A DNA stretch of 64,000 bases, taken from the NCBI GenBank assembly GCA_029263415.1, contig JAJCXN010000030.1:1-64000 (forward strand). The letters are read 5' to 3'. How positions within the stretch are numbered: the first letter of the stretch is position 1; each line of letters opens with the position of its first letter. This DNA is from Acidobacteriota bacterium. Lineage in GTDB: Bacteria; Acidobacteriota; Thermoanaerobaculia; Multivoradales; Multivoraceae. Position numbers and translations under genes: made by a program. Under the pieces are notes generated by a model that was not told the DNA's origin, made no database searches, and saw only the letters and a program-made list of their open reading frames with translations. This document shows, in pieces, positions 16,737-24,955 of the stretch.

Positions 16737-17414
16737 ATGCAACAACATGATCACGACCTCTGGACCTCCGACGCACCACTTCGTTTCGTTGGTCTCGAGG
16801 TTGGGACGCGCATGACGGTACTACGCCTTCCGGACTCTCGCCTTCTCCTTCATTCGCCGATTGGACCCAGTCCAGCTCTACTCAGCGCCGTGAAAGAGCT
16901 TGGGACGGTGGCGTTCCTGGTGGCTCCTAACCGACTGCACCATCTGTTCATCGACCAGTGGCAAAAGGAGTATCCAGACGCTGCGACCTTCGTCGCCCCG
17001 GGGCTCGAAACCAAGCGGGCAGACTTGGCGATTACCGGTGTGCTGAGCGATGATCCTGAACCGGGTTGGGAGGGTGCGCTCGATCAAGTTCTCCTTCGCG
17101 GTATGCCCTATGTGAACGAGGTGGTGTTCTTTCACCGCGCGAGCGCCACCTTGATTGTCACGGACTTGGCGTTCAACCTCGGTCCAAACAGCCCGTTGCT
17201 GACGCGTGCGGCCTTTCGTTTCGGCGGCGGCTATGGACAGCTGGGCCCCACGCTTCTCGAGCGTCTGTTGGTGCGCAATCGCGCGGCCTTCCGTGAGTCT
17301 TTGGAGCGCATTCTTGAATGGCCCTTTGATCGTGTGATCGTTGCACATGGGAACGTGTGCGAAACGGGCGGCCGTGCGCAACTCATGCGTGGCTATTCGT
17401 GGGCACTGGACTGA
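16737..17414 (+). CDS. DUF4336 domain protein (metallo-beta-lactamase-like fold)
   Basis: 225 residues matching DUF4336: an N-terminal M-T-V-L-R-L-P-D-S-R-L-L-L-H-S-P-I strand, the A-P-N-R-L-H-H motif near residue 62, V-V-F-F-H-R-A-S-A-T-L-I-V-T-D-L-A-F near 128-145 and the C-terminal R-V-I-V-A-H-G-N. The H-H and A-H-G elements are reminiscent of the metal sites of beta-lactamase-fold hydrolases. Substrate unknown. It stands alone, convergent with the exporter gene downstream. Confidence 0.85.
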   Translation: MQQHDHDLWTSDAPLRFVGLEVGTRMTVLRLPDSRLLLHSPIGPSPALLSAVKELGTVAFLVAPNRLHHLFIDQWQKEYPDAATFVAPGLETKRADLAITGVLSDDPEPGWEGALDQVLLRGMPYVNEVVFFHRASATLIVTDLAFNLGPNSPLLTRAAFRFGGGYGQLGPTLLERLLVRNRAAFRESLERILEWPFDRVIVAHGNVCETGGRAQLMRGYSWALD

Positions 17415-17515
17415 GGCTGGGGCGCGGTCGCTGGGTTCGACTTCCACCGGCCAGTCACGCCCCACTCAGGCCCCGGGCGAAGAGTGTGGTGATTGTGGGC
17501 TTCGAGCGGGTTCGC

Positions 17516-18541
17516 CTAATCGCATTCGCTAGCGGTTCCGAAGGCGCACTCGGCCCTGAGCAGGTTCTCTGCGAGCGCGGGGCCGCTTCTCGGCGCCGTC
17601 TCGCCTGAGCTGGCTAAGGGAACCGCTGGGCGGCTCGACCGCAGCGCTGCACCTTGTGCTTGACGACCTTGGCTAAGTACACAGACGTTGCCAGAGATCA
17701 CCAAGAGCATGCCGATAAGGGTGGGCGTATCGATACTCAAACCCTCGAAGGCGGTTGAGATCGCCACCGCCACCACCGGCGCCATGACCACCGCGTAGCC
17801 AGCGCGATGAGCACCGATTCGTCCGAGCAGAGTCAGATAGGCGCCGAACGCCACAATCGATCCGAACACGACGAGGTAGGCCAGCGAGAGCAGGTATGAG
17901 GGCGATGTCTCGATTCGGAAGCTCTCGCCCTGCCCTAGCGCAACGAAGCCGGTGAAGAGCGCTCCGTAGAACATGCCCCAGGCGTTCGACTGAACCACGG
18001 GCAAGCCCTTGCGCTGTGCACCTTGCGAGGCCATATTGCCGAGTGAAGCGATGAACGCACCGACCAGCGAGAACACGGTGCCAATGACCACGCCGTCGGC
18101 CGCTGACAACTCGGTGATCTGCGGCGCGAACACGGTTGCAATGCCCGCCACACCGAGTGCCGCGCCGAGCAGAGTTCGTCGACCTGAAACAACACCGAAG
18201 AAGAGGCGGGCGTTGAGGATGTTCATCCAAACGATCGAGGAGAACGTGATGGCGGTGAGCGCCGAGGAGATGTAGAGCTGCGCGCGATACGCAGCGATGT
18301 AGTTGAGCCCGAAGAGGAACATCCCTAACAGGGCGAACCAAACGTGCGAGCGCCACGGGAAGCGGAGTTGTTTGCGTTGGACCCGGCACCAGGCGAAGAG
18401 CAGCAGTGCTGCGAGACCGTAGCGGTAGACAACCGACACCTCCGGTGCGGTGCTACCGAGTTGGAACTCGATGGCGAACCAAGTGGATCCCCAGATAAGA
18501 ATCGTGACGAGGTAGAGCAGGGTGTTGTTCATGAGAGGCAT
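17516..18541 (-). CDS. EamA/DMT-family exporter
   Basis: 341 residues with ten predicted TM helices in two EamA repeats (the first begins L-L-Y-L-V-T-I-L-I-W-G-S-T-W-F, the second A-A-D-G-V-V-I-G-T-V-F). The family exports small metabolites such as amino acids. ATG at 18541 or 18532 are both possible; an upstream extension of the frame runs into the divergent gene and is rejected. The C-terminal 45 residues after the last TM are polar and poorly conserved in look. Divergent from a MocR-type regulator, the usual arrangement when the regulator controls the exporter. Confidence 0.87.
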   Translation of the reverse strand: MPLMNNTLLYLVTILIWGSTWFAIEFQLGSTAPEVSVVYRYGLAALLLFAWCRVQRKQLRFPWRSHVWFALLGMFLFGLNYIAAYRAQLYISSALTAITFSSIVWMNILNARLFFGVVSGRRTLLGAALGVAGIATVFAPQITELSAADGVVIGTVFSLVGAFIASLGNMASQGAQRKGLPVVQSNAWGMFYGALFTGFVALGQGESFRIETSPSYLLSLAYLVVFGSIVAFGAYLTLLGRIGAHRAGYAVVMAPVVAVAISTAFEGLSIDTPTLIGMLLVISGNVCVLSQGRQAQGAALRSSRPAVPLASSGETAPRSGPALAENLLRAECAFGTASECD

Positions 18542-18552
18542 TCTAGAGATAG

Positions 18553-18600
18553 TCTGTATAATGAACAGATACAGATTCACAGAAACACGACCTATACAGA
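18553..18600 (+). promoter_or_regulatory. MocR operator/promoter region between exporter and regulator
   Basis: Inverted repeat TCTGTAT-N9-ATACAGA at 18553-18575 with a third half-site ATACAGA at 18594-18600. A perfect -10 hexamer TATAAT overlaps the first half-site at 18557-18562 on the plus strand, directed at the regulator gene. MocR/PdxR-type proteins bind combinations of direct and inverted half-sites in the divergent promoter, which matches this layout. No strong -35 is visible, as expected for an activated promoter. Confidence 0.6.
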
Positions 18601-18649
18601 TGTGGCGCCCGATACCACGGCTGTACCGAGCACAAACGAAGGGAGGTTC

Positions 18650-20158
18650 ATGCAAGCCAAAGCAACAGCCGTCACTGCGCAGACCGAGGGTTGCTCTGCG
18701 CCCCAGCTGGGTGGGTCTGACCCGCTCTACCGCCAGGTGATGGAGGTGGTTGCGCAAAGCATTAGCAGCGGTGCACTACGTCCGGGTGATCGGCTTCCCT
18801 CGCTGCGCAAAATGAGTTCCTCGACGGGGGTAAGCATTCCCACCGTGCAGCAGGCGTACGTAGAGTTGGAGCGCCATCGGCGCGTGGAATCGCGCCCGCG
18901 GTCTGGCTTTTTTGTTCGCCACGTTGCGGAACTACCACTGGTACGGGCCGCGCCTCGCGGGAGTCGTGGGCCGGCTCGGTATCGCTCCGTGCCGCTGGTC
19001 CAGCGTGTCTATGAAGCGATCGACCGCGCTGACCTGGTTCCTTTGGGTATTGCCAACCCAACCATGGCCCGACCCGCAACTAAAGCGCTCGGCCGGTGCA
19101 TGCGCCGGGTCATGTCACGGCAGGGTGAACGGACGATCAACTACCCACCGACGTTGGGCGAGCCGGTGCTCAAGCGCCAACTCGCGTTCTACTTACTCGA
19201 CAGTGTTGGTGCGCAGATCGATCCTGATTCCATCTGTATCACCAACGGCGCGCAGGAGGCATTGGCTCTCGCGCTTCAGGCGGTTGCCTGTACCGGGGAT
19301 GTGGTGGCTGTCGAGTCGCCGACCTACCACGGCATGCTCGAGTTGATCGACAGCTTGGGCATGTACGCGCTGGAAATTGAGACCTGCCCTGAAGATGGGA
19401 TCAGCCTGCGCGCTTTGGAACGGGCGCTTGCGGGCCGGAAGGTCAAGGTGTGCTTGTTCGCGACGACCCTGAACAATCCGCTGGGGGTGAGCATGCCGCA
19501 GGCCAATCGCGCGCAGATGCTCGAGTTGCTCGCCCGACATCAGACCACGCTGATCGAGGATGATGTCTACGGCGAACTGCGCTTTGATGGTCAACGCGCG
19601 GTACCGAGCCAGTTTCTGAGGTCAGGCCGAACGCCCTCCACGCATCCAGGTCCGGACGTGTTGACCTGTGGTTCGTTCTCGAAGACCGTGGCACCCGGAT
19701 ACCGGGTTGGCTGGGTGATCAGTGCGCGCCATCGAGACGCCATCGCCCGGCTCAAGCGGTCGCATTCCTGCGGCTCGCCAGCGTTACCCCAGCTGACGCT
19801 TGCGGACATGTTGGCTTCAGGCGACTACGCGCGGCACTTGATTCAGCTGCGCTTGGCGTTAGGGCAGAATGCAGCACTGATGACGAGTCAGGTCGAGGCG
19901 CACTTTCCGGCGGGTACTCGGATCTCAAAGCCTCGGGGCGGCGGGGTCCTGTGGGTCGAGCTGCCGGAGGGCCTGGATTCAGAAGATCTATTCGAACGCG
20001 CGATTGACGCGGGGGTCAGTATTGCTCCGGGCGGCATCTTCTCCCCTGGCAAGCGGTACTCTAATTTCGTTCGATTGGGTTTTGGGCATGTTTGGGACGA
20101 AGCGACCGACAGAGCGCTGTTGTGGCTGGGCGGCGAGGTTTCGCGGCTCGCGGCTTGA
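18650..20158 (+). CDS. MocR-type regulator: GntR winged helix fused to PLP aminotransferase fold
   Basis: 502 residues from ATG 18650, which has an ideal GGGAGG at 18641-18646; a longer frame upstream lies in the divergent promoter and is not used. The GntR HTH spans about residues 22-92 (D-P-L-Y-R-Q-V, then L-R-P-G-D-R-L-P-S-L-R). A type-I aminotransferase domain follows, with the Schiff-base lysine in G-S-F-S-K-T-V-A-P-G-Y-R-V-G-W and the N-N-P-L-G motif. MocR proteins use PLP or a PLP adduct as effector and regulate vitamin B6, GABA or amino-acid genes; here the likely target is the divergent EamA exporter. Confidence 0.92.
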   Translation: MQAKATAVTAQTEGCSAPQLGGSDPLYRQVMEVVAQSISSGALRPGDRLPSLRKMSSSTGVSIPTVQQAYVELERHRRVESRPRSGFFVRHVAELPLVRAAPRGSRGPARYRSVPLVQRVYEAIDRADLVPLGIANPTMARPATKALGRCMRRVMSRQGERTINYPPTLGEPVLKRQLAFYLLDSVGAQIDPDSICITNGAQEALALALQAVACTGDVVAVESPTYHGMLELIDSLGMYALEIETCPEDGISLRALERALAGRKVKVCLFATTLNNPLGVSMPQANRAQMLELLARHQTTLIEDDVYGELRFDGQRAVPSQFLRSGRTPSTHPGPDVLTCGSFSKTVAPGYRVGWVISARHRDAIARLKRSHSCGSPALPQLTLADMLASGDYARHLIQLRLALGQNAALMTSQVEAHFPAGTRISKPRGGGVLWVELPEGLDSEDLFERAIDAGVSIAPGGIFSPGKRYSNFVRLGFGHVWDEATDRALLWLGGEVSRLAA

Positions 20159-20208
20159 TCGCCCGGCTTGATCGCCCGGCGAGTCGGTCGGCGTACAATG
20201 AAAGGGAA

Positions 20209-20628
20209 ATGATGGCTGAGAACAAGACCAAGCCGACCTCCGCGAGCGTGCGCGACTTCGTCGCCGGGCTCGAGAACCCGCGACGCCGGGCGGATACCCT
20301 TCAAGCGCTCAAGATCTACAAAGGGGTGACCGGGTTGCCGCCGGTGATGTGGGGACCGTCGATCATTGGTTTCGGCCGCCATCGCTATGTCACCGGAGCC
20401 GGCCGCGAGGGGCTGGTTCCAGCAGCGGGCTTTTCGCCACGCAAGGCCAACATGACGTTCTACCTCGGCGATAAGTTCGAGGGCGCAAATGCGCTGTACG
20501 CCAAGCTCGGCAAACACAGAAAGTCGGCCGCGTGTCTGTATGTCAACAAGTTGGACGACATCGATCTCGATGTTCTGCGTACCATCGTGACTCGCCAATT
20601 TCAGCGTGCCGAGCAGTCCGAACTATGA
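20209..20628 (+). CDS. DUF1801 domain protein
   Basis: About 139 residues from ATG 20209 (a second ATG follows at 20212) behind AAAGGGA. DUF1801 pattern: S-V-x-D-F-V-A-G-L-E-N-P-R-R-R-A-D near the start, W-G-P-S-I-I-G-F-G near residue 50 and a C-terminal V-N-K-L-D-D-I-D-L-D-V-L. The fold is YdhG-like and its biochemical role is not established. A 13-bp tandem duplication (CGGCTTGATCGCC, 20151-20176) covers the stop of the upstream gene. Confidence 0.85.
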   Translation: MMAENKTKPTSASVRDFVAGLENPRRRADTLQALKIYKGVTGLPPVMWGPSIIGFGRHRYVTGAGREGLVPAAGFSPRKANMTFYLGDKFEGANALYAKLGKHRKSAACLYVNKLDDIDLDVLRTIVTRQFQRAEQSEL

Positions 20629-20690
20629 GCCCATACCGCCTGCATCACCGCTAACCAAGAGACGGCGCGAGGCCGAAAGGAAAGAACACA

Positions 20691-21056
20691 ATGCACGAGA
20701 AGTCGAGACTCTACTGGGTCACAACTGGTCTGTTCTGTTTGGTCATGGTCGCTGGTGGTGCTGCCAACCTGCTTGGTGCCGCGGCTCAGGTCGAGGCGAT
20801 GGAGGCGTTGGGTTACCCGCTCTATCTGATGACCATCCTGGGCGTCGCCAAGATCCTGGGCGTCATGGCGCTGCTTTCACCGAAGCGCCCAATCCTCAAG
20901 GAATGGGCCTACGCGGGCTTTACGTTCGATCTGATCGGCGCGAGCGCTTCGCACGGCTTAGCCGGCGATCCGGTCGTGCCAACGCTGATTCCACTGGTGG
21001 TCTTGTCGCTGTGTGTCGGGTCGTATCTGACGCGCCCGGCAGATCGCAGGCCTTAG
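20691..21056 (+). CDS. DoxX-like membrane protein
   Basis: 121 residues with four TM helices. DoxX-like features include the L-G-Y-P-L-Y-L-M-T-I-L-G-V-A-K-I-L-G-V segment in the second helix and P-I-L-K-E-W-A-Y-A-G-F-T-F-D after it. The family comprises small inner-membrane proteins of mostly unknown function, some linked to redox homeostasis. A purine-rich AAAGGAAAG precedes the ATG by about 8 bp. Same direction as its neighbours, with no overlap. Confidence 0.8.
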   Translation: MHEKSRLYWVTTGLFCLVMVAGGAANLLGAAAQVEAMEALGYPLYLMTILGVAKILGVMALLSPKRPILKEWAYAGFTFDLIGASASHGLAGDPVVPTLIPLVVLSLCVGSYLTRPADRRP

Positions 21057-21100
21057 TTTTCTTTGATCTCGGGTAGAGCGAGGCCGCGGATGAGGTTGCG

Positions 21101-21493
21101 ATGCTAGCGGGCGGCTGCTTTTGCGGCGACATCCGCTACCAGGTGGATTCTCAGCCGACACACGAGACCAACTGTCATTGCACGATGTGCCGACGCACGA
21201 GCGGCGCGCCGTTTGTTGCCTGGTTCACGGTGGAGCGCACCGCGTTCCAGTGGACCGCAGGCGCGCCGACCGGGTTCGCGTCCTCCGATCATGCGCAACG
21301 CACATTCTGTCCGCGTTGCGGAGCGTCGCTCACTTTCGAGACAACCCGTGAGCCTGAGCTGATCGACGTCACCATCTCTTCATTGGATGATCCGCAGCGG
21401 GTGGCGCCGCTCAACGATATCCACACCAGCTCCAAGCTGAGTTGGGTGTCGCTAGACGACCGACTGCCGTCGTACAAGCGTGAGCGATCGTAG
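21101..21493 (+). CDS. GFA family zinc-binding protein
   Basis: 130 residues with the complete GFA metal ligands: G-G-C-F-C-G near residue 5, C-H-C-T-M-C-R-R near 25-32 and F-C-P-R-C-G near 69-74. The family takes its name from glutathione-dependent formaldehyde-activating enzyme; most members have unknown substrates, and no formaldehyde pathway genes are nearby. It is complete for the family (about 120-135 residues). Confidence 0.9.
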   Translation: MLAGGCFCGDIRYQVDSQPTHETNCHCTMCRRTSGAPFVAWFTVERTAFQWTAGAPTGFASSDHAQRTFCPRCGASLTFETTREPELIDVTISSLDDPQRVAPLNDIHTSSKLSWVSLDDRLPSYKRERS

Positions 21494-21616
21494 GCCGCGT
21501 TCGAGCAAAGCGGTGGAATGTTGCAGCGTGTGACCACTACCTCTGAGGTAGTTGCTTCGATGACGCGAGCGCGAGACACTGAACCGCCGTTCAACAACCG
21601 GAGGTCATCACCAACC

Positions 21617-21901
21617 ATGCAACGCGCAATTCTTTGGATCATTCTCGTTCTGTTCGGAGCACTCACCGTCGCGGCACTTCTCGAGCACGGCTACATGGGC
21701 ATTATCGGCCCTCACTTTGAAAGTTTGGCTGGCGGACAAGTCTTCGCGGATCTGGTCATCGCGCTTCTCATCATTCTGGTGTGGTTGTGGCGCGACGCGA
21801 AGCAGCGCGGGCGCAACCCGTGGCCTTGGACTCTGATCACACTGGTGATGGGCTCGTTCGGCCCGCTCCTGTATTTGGTGACCAGCAAAAATCGCGAGTA
21901 G
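21617..21901 (+). CDS. Small two- to three-helix membrane protein
   Basis: 94 residues from ATG 21617; the open frame starts 99 bp earlier but the extra segment is polar and unlike the rest. Hydrophobic segments cover about residues 4-22, 38-55 and 68-86, with a basic loop W-R-D-A-K-Q-R-G-R-N-P-W between the last two. The arrangement resembles DUF2834-type proteins, but this is not secure. Function unknown. Confidence 0.6.
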   Translation: MQRAILWIILVLFGALTVAALLEHGYMGIIGPHFESLAGGQVFADLVIALLIILVWLWRDAKQRGRNPWPWTLITLVMGSFGPLLYLVTSKNRE

Positions 21902-21947
21902 AAGTCACGCGGAAGACCCGAGGACTTGTATCCGCTGGAGGTAGTCG

Positions 21948-22328
21948 ATGCGTTTCATTGTCTCGGTTTCATTGATCGTGGCGGGTCTGATCCACTTGCC
22001 GCCGTTGGTCGGCGTGTTCGGTCAGCGCCAGTTGGAATCCGCCTACGACGTCGAGGTTGCGGAAGCGAACCTATTGGTTCTTTTGCGACATCGAGCCGTC
22101 TTGCTTGGGCTGGTCGGGTCAGTTCTGATTGCGGCCGCGTTCGTGCCGTCGCTTCAGTCCAGCGCTTTGGCCTTGGGGCTAGCAAGCGCAGGTACATTCC
22201 TATGGCTGACCTGGTCGACTCCCGGTACCAACGCCCATTTGTCGAAGGTGTTTGCCGCAGATGTGGTGGCGTTGGTTTGCCTCTTGATCGGTCTTGGCGC
22301 ACACTTGGTCCTTCATTATCGCGGGTAG
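21948..22328 (+). CDS. Hypothetical four-helix membrane protein
   Basis: 126 residues from ATG 21948 behind GGAGG. Four TM segments at about 3-22, 48-68, 70-88 and 102-122, with an acidic linker after the first (S-A-Y-D-V-E-V-A-E-A-N). Small membrane proteins of this form recur in many bacteria without a known role. It lies 46 bp after the preceding gene and 45 bp before the next, so a shared transcript is plausible. Confidence 0.62.
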   Translation: MRFIVSVSLIVAGLIHLPPLVGVFGQRQLESAYDVEVAEANLLVLLRHRAVLLGLVGSVLIAAAFVPSLQSSALALGLASAGTFLWLTWSTPGTNAHLSKVFAADVVALVCLLIGLGAHLVLHYRG

Positions 22329-22373
22329 CTCGACGCATCGAGCGGCCGGGTACTACTCCTTGGAGGTCGGATC

Positions 22374-22685
22374 GTGCACACGATTGGGATCGAACTCGAA
22401 CTCTTCGTTCTGCTTGGCCTACTGATTCTTGGCGCTTCCGTCTTTGCCCCGTTCGAAGTCGAGACCGCTGCGTGGAGGAAGGCGCTCAAGTGGGTGATGA
22501 TCACGGTCATCACCGTCGCGCTCCATAGCGCGATTGGCCATTGGGCGGCATTGGTTCCGCTGGCGTTCGGCCTACTCGGCGCAACCGTGCATTGGGTTTG
22601 GTGCCGCAAGCACGGAATTCATCCGATTCATGCAACGCCGCGGCGGCGGTACTACGAACTGCGCGGTTGGCAGTGGCATGAGTGA
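22374..22685 (+). CDS. Hypothetical small membrane protein
   Basis: 103 residues with a GTG start at 22374, preceded by TTGGAGG. Three TM segments (about 8-27, 38-58, 60-76) and a His/Arg-rich cytoplasmic tail (H-G-I-H-P-I-H-A-T-P-R-R-R-Y). No family recognised. Tandem with the membrane genes on either side. Confidence 0.58.
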   Translation: MHTIGIELELFVLLGLLILGASVFAPFEVETAAWRKALKWVMITVITVALHSAIGHWAALVPLAFGLLGATVHWVWCRKHGIHPIHATPRRRYYELRGWQWHE

Positions 22686-22724
22686 CGTCGCACAGCCAGT
22701 GGTTCTCGAGCGATAGGGGTTCGG

Positions 22725-23090
22725 TTGCTCTATTTCGCCGCCTTCCTCCTCGTCGCGATTGCTGTCGTTCACTCGGTTCTGGGCGAGCGCTACATCTTGA
22801 TGCGACTGTTTCGTCGCGGCAATATGCCGAAGACCCTGGGAAGCGCGAAGTTCACCGAGGCAACGTTGCGCTTCGCCTGGCACCTCACGTCGGTTGCGTG
22901 GTTGGGGTTTGCCGCTGTGCTGGTGCACCTGGCCAATCCGCCGGTCAGGCCAGAGGCCTTGGGATGGATTCTCGGGGCCACCTTCCTGGTGCATGGACTA
23001 GTGGCTCTCGTCGGATCACGAGGACGGCATCTGTCGTGGGTCGTGTTCTTCGCTGTCGGTGCCATTGCGATCGTCGCGAGCTCGTCCTGA
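22725..23090 (+). CDS. Hypothetical four-helix membrane protein
   Basis: 121 residues with a TTG start at 22725 (L-Y-F-A-A-F-L-L-V-A-I-A-V-V-H-S). Four TM segments; conserved-looking features are H-S-V-L-G-E-R near residue 16 and R-F-A-W-H-L-T-S-V-A-W near 49-59. Proteins with this paired His pattern occur as uncharacterised integral membrane proteins. It closes the run of small membrane genes that starts at 20691. Confidence 0.62.
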   Translation: MLYFAAFLLVAIAVVHSVLGERYILMRLFRRGNMPKTLGSAKFTEATLRFAWHLTSVAWLGFAAVLVHLANPPVRPEALGWILGATFLVHGLVALVGSRGRHLSWVVFFAVGAIAIVASSS

Positions 23091-23139
23091 GATCTGAGTT
23101 TGGCACTAAGGGATACTGGCTCTAAGGGAATAGGTATCG

Positions 23140-23850
23140 ATGGCATCCACCTCAGCACATCCCATCTTCTATTCAACGTTTCACGGGCAGGCCGAGCGAG
23201 TCGCCGAGATGCTCGCTTTCGATCCGACCCTTATTGATGGCCGCAATGCGAAGGGTTTGACACCGCTGCAGGTCGCCGCGAGTCGTGGCCAGTGTGCGGT
23301 GGCCAGGGTTCTAGTGGAAGCCGGAGCCGGCGTTTCTGCGCGGAGCGGCCTCGCCGATTGGCCGCCCCTTGTCTGGGCCTGCTACCGCGGTCATCTGGAG
23401 ATGGTGAAGCTGTTGTTGGAACACGGCGCGCCGGCCAGCGAGGCCCACGGTAATCCGATCCACTACGCGGGCCAGCAACGGCACAAGGAGGTCTGCCGGC
23501 TGTTGGTAGAGCATGGCGCAGTGGACGACTTGGTGGACGACAGTGACGTCGAGCTGCGTCAGCTGTTTCGAGCCGCCTATTCGTTCGATTCACTCCGGGT
23601 CGACGAACTGCTGACGAGCGATCCGGACCTCGTGGACAGTGTCGATCGCAACGGACGGGGCCTGTTGCACGAGGCCTGCGCGCACGGAGACATCAAGACC
23701 GTGCGCGTACTCTTGCGCCACGGGGCCGATGCGTCATTGGTCGATGCCCGCGGTCAAACGCCACTCGATCGCGCCACTAGCCATCGCCATCGTGCGGTTG
23801 TTGCAGCGCTCAAGACTCACGCGAAGCAAGTTGCTTCCCCCGCCGGTTAA
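23140..23850 (+). CDS. Ankyrin repeat protein
   Basis: 236 residues with about five or six ankyrin repeats, for example G-L-T-P-L-Q-V-A-A-S-R-G, W-P-P-L-V-W-A-C-Y-R-G-H-L-E-M-V-K-L-L-L-E-H-G-A, G-R-G-L-L-H-E-A-C-A-H-G-D-I-K-T-V and G-Q-T-P-L-D-R-A. No signal peptide or second domain, so a cytoplasmic protein-binding scaffold is the likely role. Partner unknown. It is followed by a broken TPR gene on the opposite strand. Confidence 0.88.
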   Translation: MASTSAHPIFYSTFHGQAERVAEMLAFDPTLIDGRNAKGLTPLQVAASRGQCAVARVLVEAGAGVSARSGLADWPPLVWACYRGHLEMVKLLLEHGAPASEAHGNPIHYAGQQRHKEVCRLLVEHGAVDDLVDDSDVELRQLFRAAYSFDSLRVDELLTSDPDLVDSVDRNGRGLLHEACAHGDIKTVRVLLRHGADASLVDARGQTPLDRATSHRHRAVVAALKTHAKQVASPAG

Positions 23851-24024
23851 GGTTCGGCCAGGTTCGGCCGAACTGTGTGAAGAGGCGGCGCTGCTAGGAG
23901 GAGGCCCCAGGACTCAGGTGGTGGGGTGGACGGTTGTCGATCGGAACTCTATTGAGGGAAGCCGTCTCGACATGTCCTGATAAGTGGCGGTTCTCCTGAG
24001 GAACGCCAGGTGGCGGACGCTCAA

Positions 24025-24469
24025 TCAGCGGCCTCCGGCCTCGTCGCCGGGTGGGCATCGCGCTTCCCTCCAGGTGACGAAGCGCGTCTGCCAACGAGTC
24101 TCGTGCAACGGCAGTTGCCAGTTGTTGGTGTCGAAGCGGGCCTCGCGAATACCGACAGCGCAACCGTAGTTGGTGACAGCCTCCTCCCCACTGTTCACGG
24201 TCACGATATAGGTTGGCGAGTGCGTGGCAGGCTATGGCCACGTCGGTGTGCTCGGGACCGTAGGCATCCAACCAGATGCGGTGCACATCCAACAAGGTCC
24301 TTTTCGACTCTTCGAACCTTGACTGTGAGGCCCAGATCCCCGCCAAGTTCAGGAGCGGCGCCGCGGTGTCTGGATGGTCGGGGCCGAGAGTTTGCACGAA
24401 GATTTGGTGGGCCAGTCGGTAAGCGGTAACGGCACTCTCGAGATCTCCTTGGTGTTCACGGCATACGCG
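24025..24469 (-). pseudogene. Degraded TPR-repeat protein fragment
   Basis: Two minus-strand frames together spell kinesin-light-chain-type TPRs. The first, opening after a stop at 24470-24472, reads L-E-S-A-V-T-A-Y-R-L-A-H-Q-I-F, then L-G-P-D-H-P-D-T-A-A-P-L-L-N-L-A and Y-G-P-E-H-T-D-V-A-I-A-C-H-A-L-A-N-L-Y. Just after R-E-Q-W-G, near 24185, the pattern moves to another frame (E-A-V-T-N-Y-G-C-A-V-G-I-R-E-A-R-F), consistent with one extra base in a G-rich run, and ends at a TGA at 24025. No start is present upstream. In many bacteria such TPRs are the C-terminus of Ser/Thr kinases, so this is probably a relic of a larger gene. Confidence 0.6.
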
Positions 24470-24577
24470 TCAACCGCGTTCCTAGCTAAGCCGAACAGTG
24501 AACCCAACTGAAACCCGGTAGTGCGGCTTCGCGTACCTACTTCACGTAGTCCTCCACGACATGTAGCATAACAACCT

Positions 24578-24922
24578 ATGACTAAACCCTATACGGATCG
24601 AGAACGCAAGAAGGGCACCGCTGATTTGCTGGTGTTAGCCCTCGTGGGCGAGCGCCAGCGTCACGGCTACGAGATCGCAAAGCTCATTGAACAACGTTCG
24701 GGCGGCTCGCTGGTTTTCCAGGTCGCGTCGCTATACCCACTGCTCTATCGACTAGAGAAGAAGGGGCTGATTAGCGGTCGCTGGGTGGAGAAGGCGGGCG
24801 AGCGGCGCCGGCGTTTCTACCGGCTGACGGCGAAAGGCAAGCGGTTCTTGGGCGAAGAACGCCAACGCTGGCGCGAGTTCGTCGAAGCTGTCGAACGCAT
24901 CACCGAGCCCGAACTGGCGTAG
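24578..24922 (+). CDS. PadR family transcriptional regulator
   Basis: 114 residues. PadR-s1 winged helix: L-L-V-L-A-L-V-G-E-R-Q-R-H-G-Y-E-I, recognition helix V-A-S-L-Y-P-L-L-Y-R-L-E-K-K-G and wing G-R-W-V-E-K-A-G-E-R-R-R-R-F-Y-R. The H-G-Y-E-I and G-R-W-V-E-K motifs are shared with the PadR at 7097, so these two are likely paralogues. The permease gene starts 33 bp downstream. An imperfect CTAC-N5-GTAG palindrome at 24537-24549 may be its operator. Confidence 0.9.
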   Translation: MTKPYTDRERKKGTADLLVLALVGERQRHGYEIAKLIEQRSGGSLVFQVASLYPLLYRLEKKGLISGRWVEKAGERRRRFYRLTAKGKRFLGEERQRWREFVEAVERITEPELA

Positions 24923-24955
24923 CTCCTTAGTCGCTCCGAAACACCCTTTGAGAAC

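Noticed and set aside
17516-18757. Longer start for the EamA exporter
   Set aside because: The extension crosses the MocR operator and the start of the divergent regulator and lacks a transporter-like sequence.
23850-23890. GTTCGGCCGAAC palindrome after the ankyrin gene as a terminator
   Set aside because: A 12-bp self-complementary stretch without loop or T-tract; it does not form a usual terminator hairpin.
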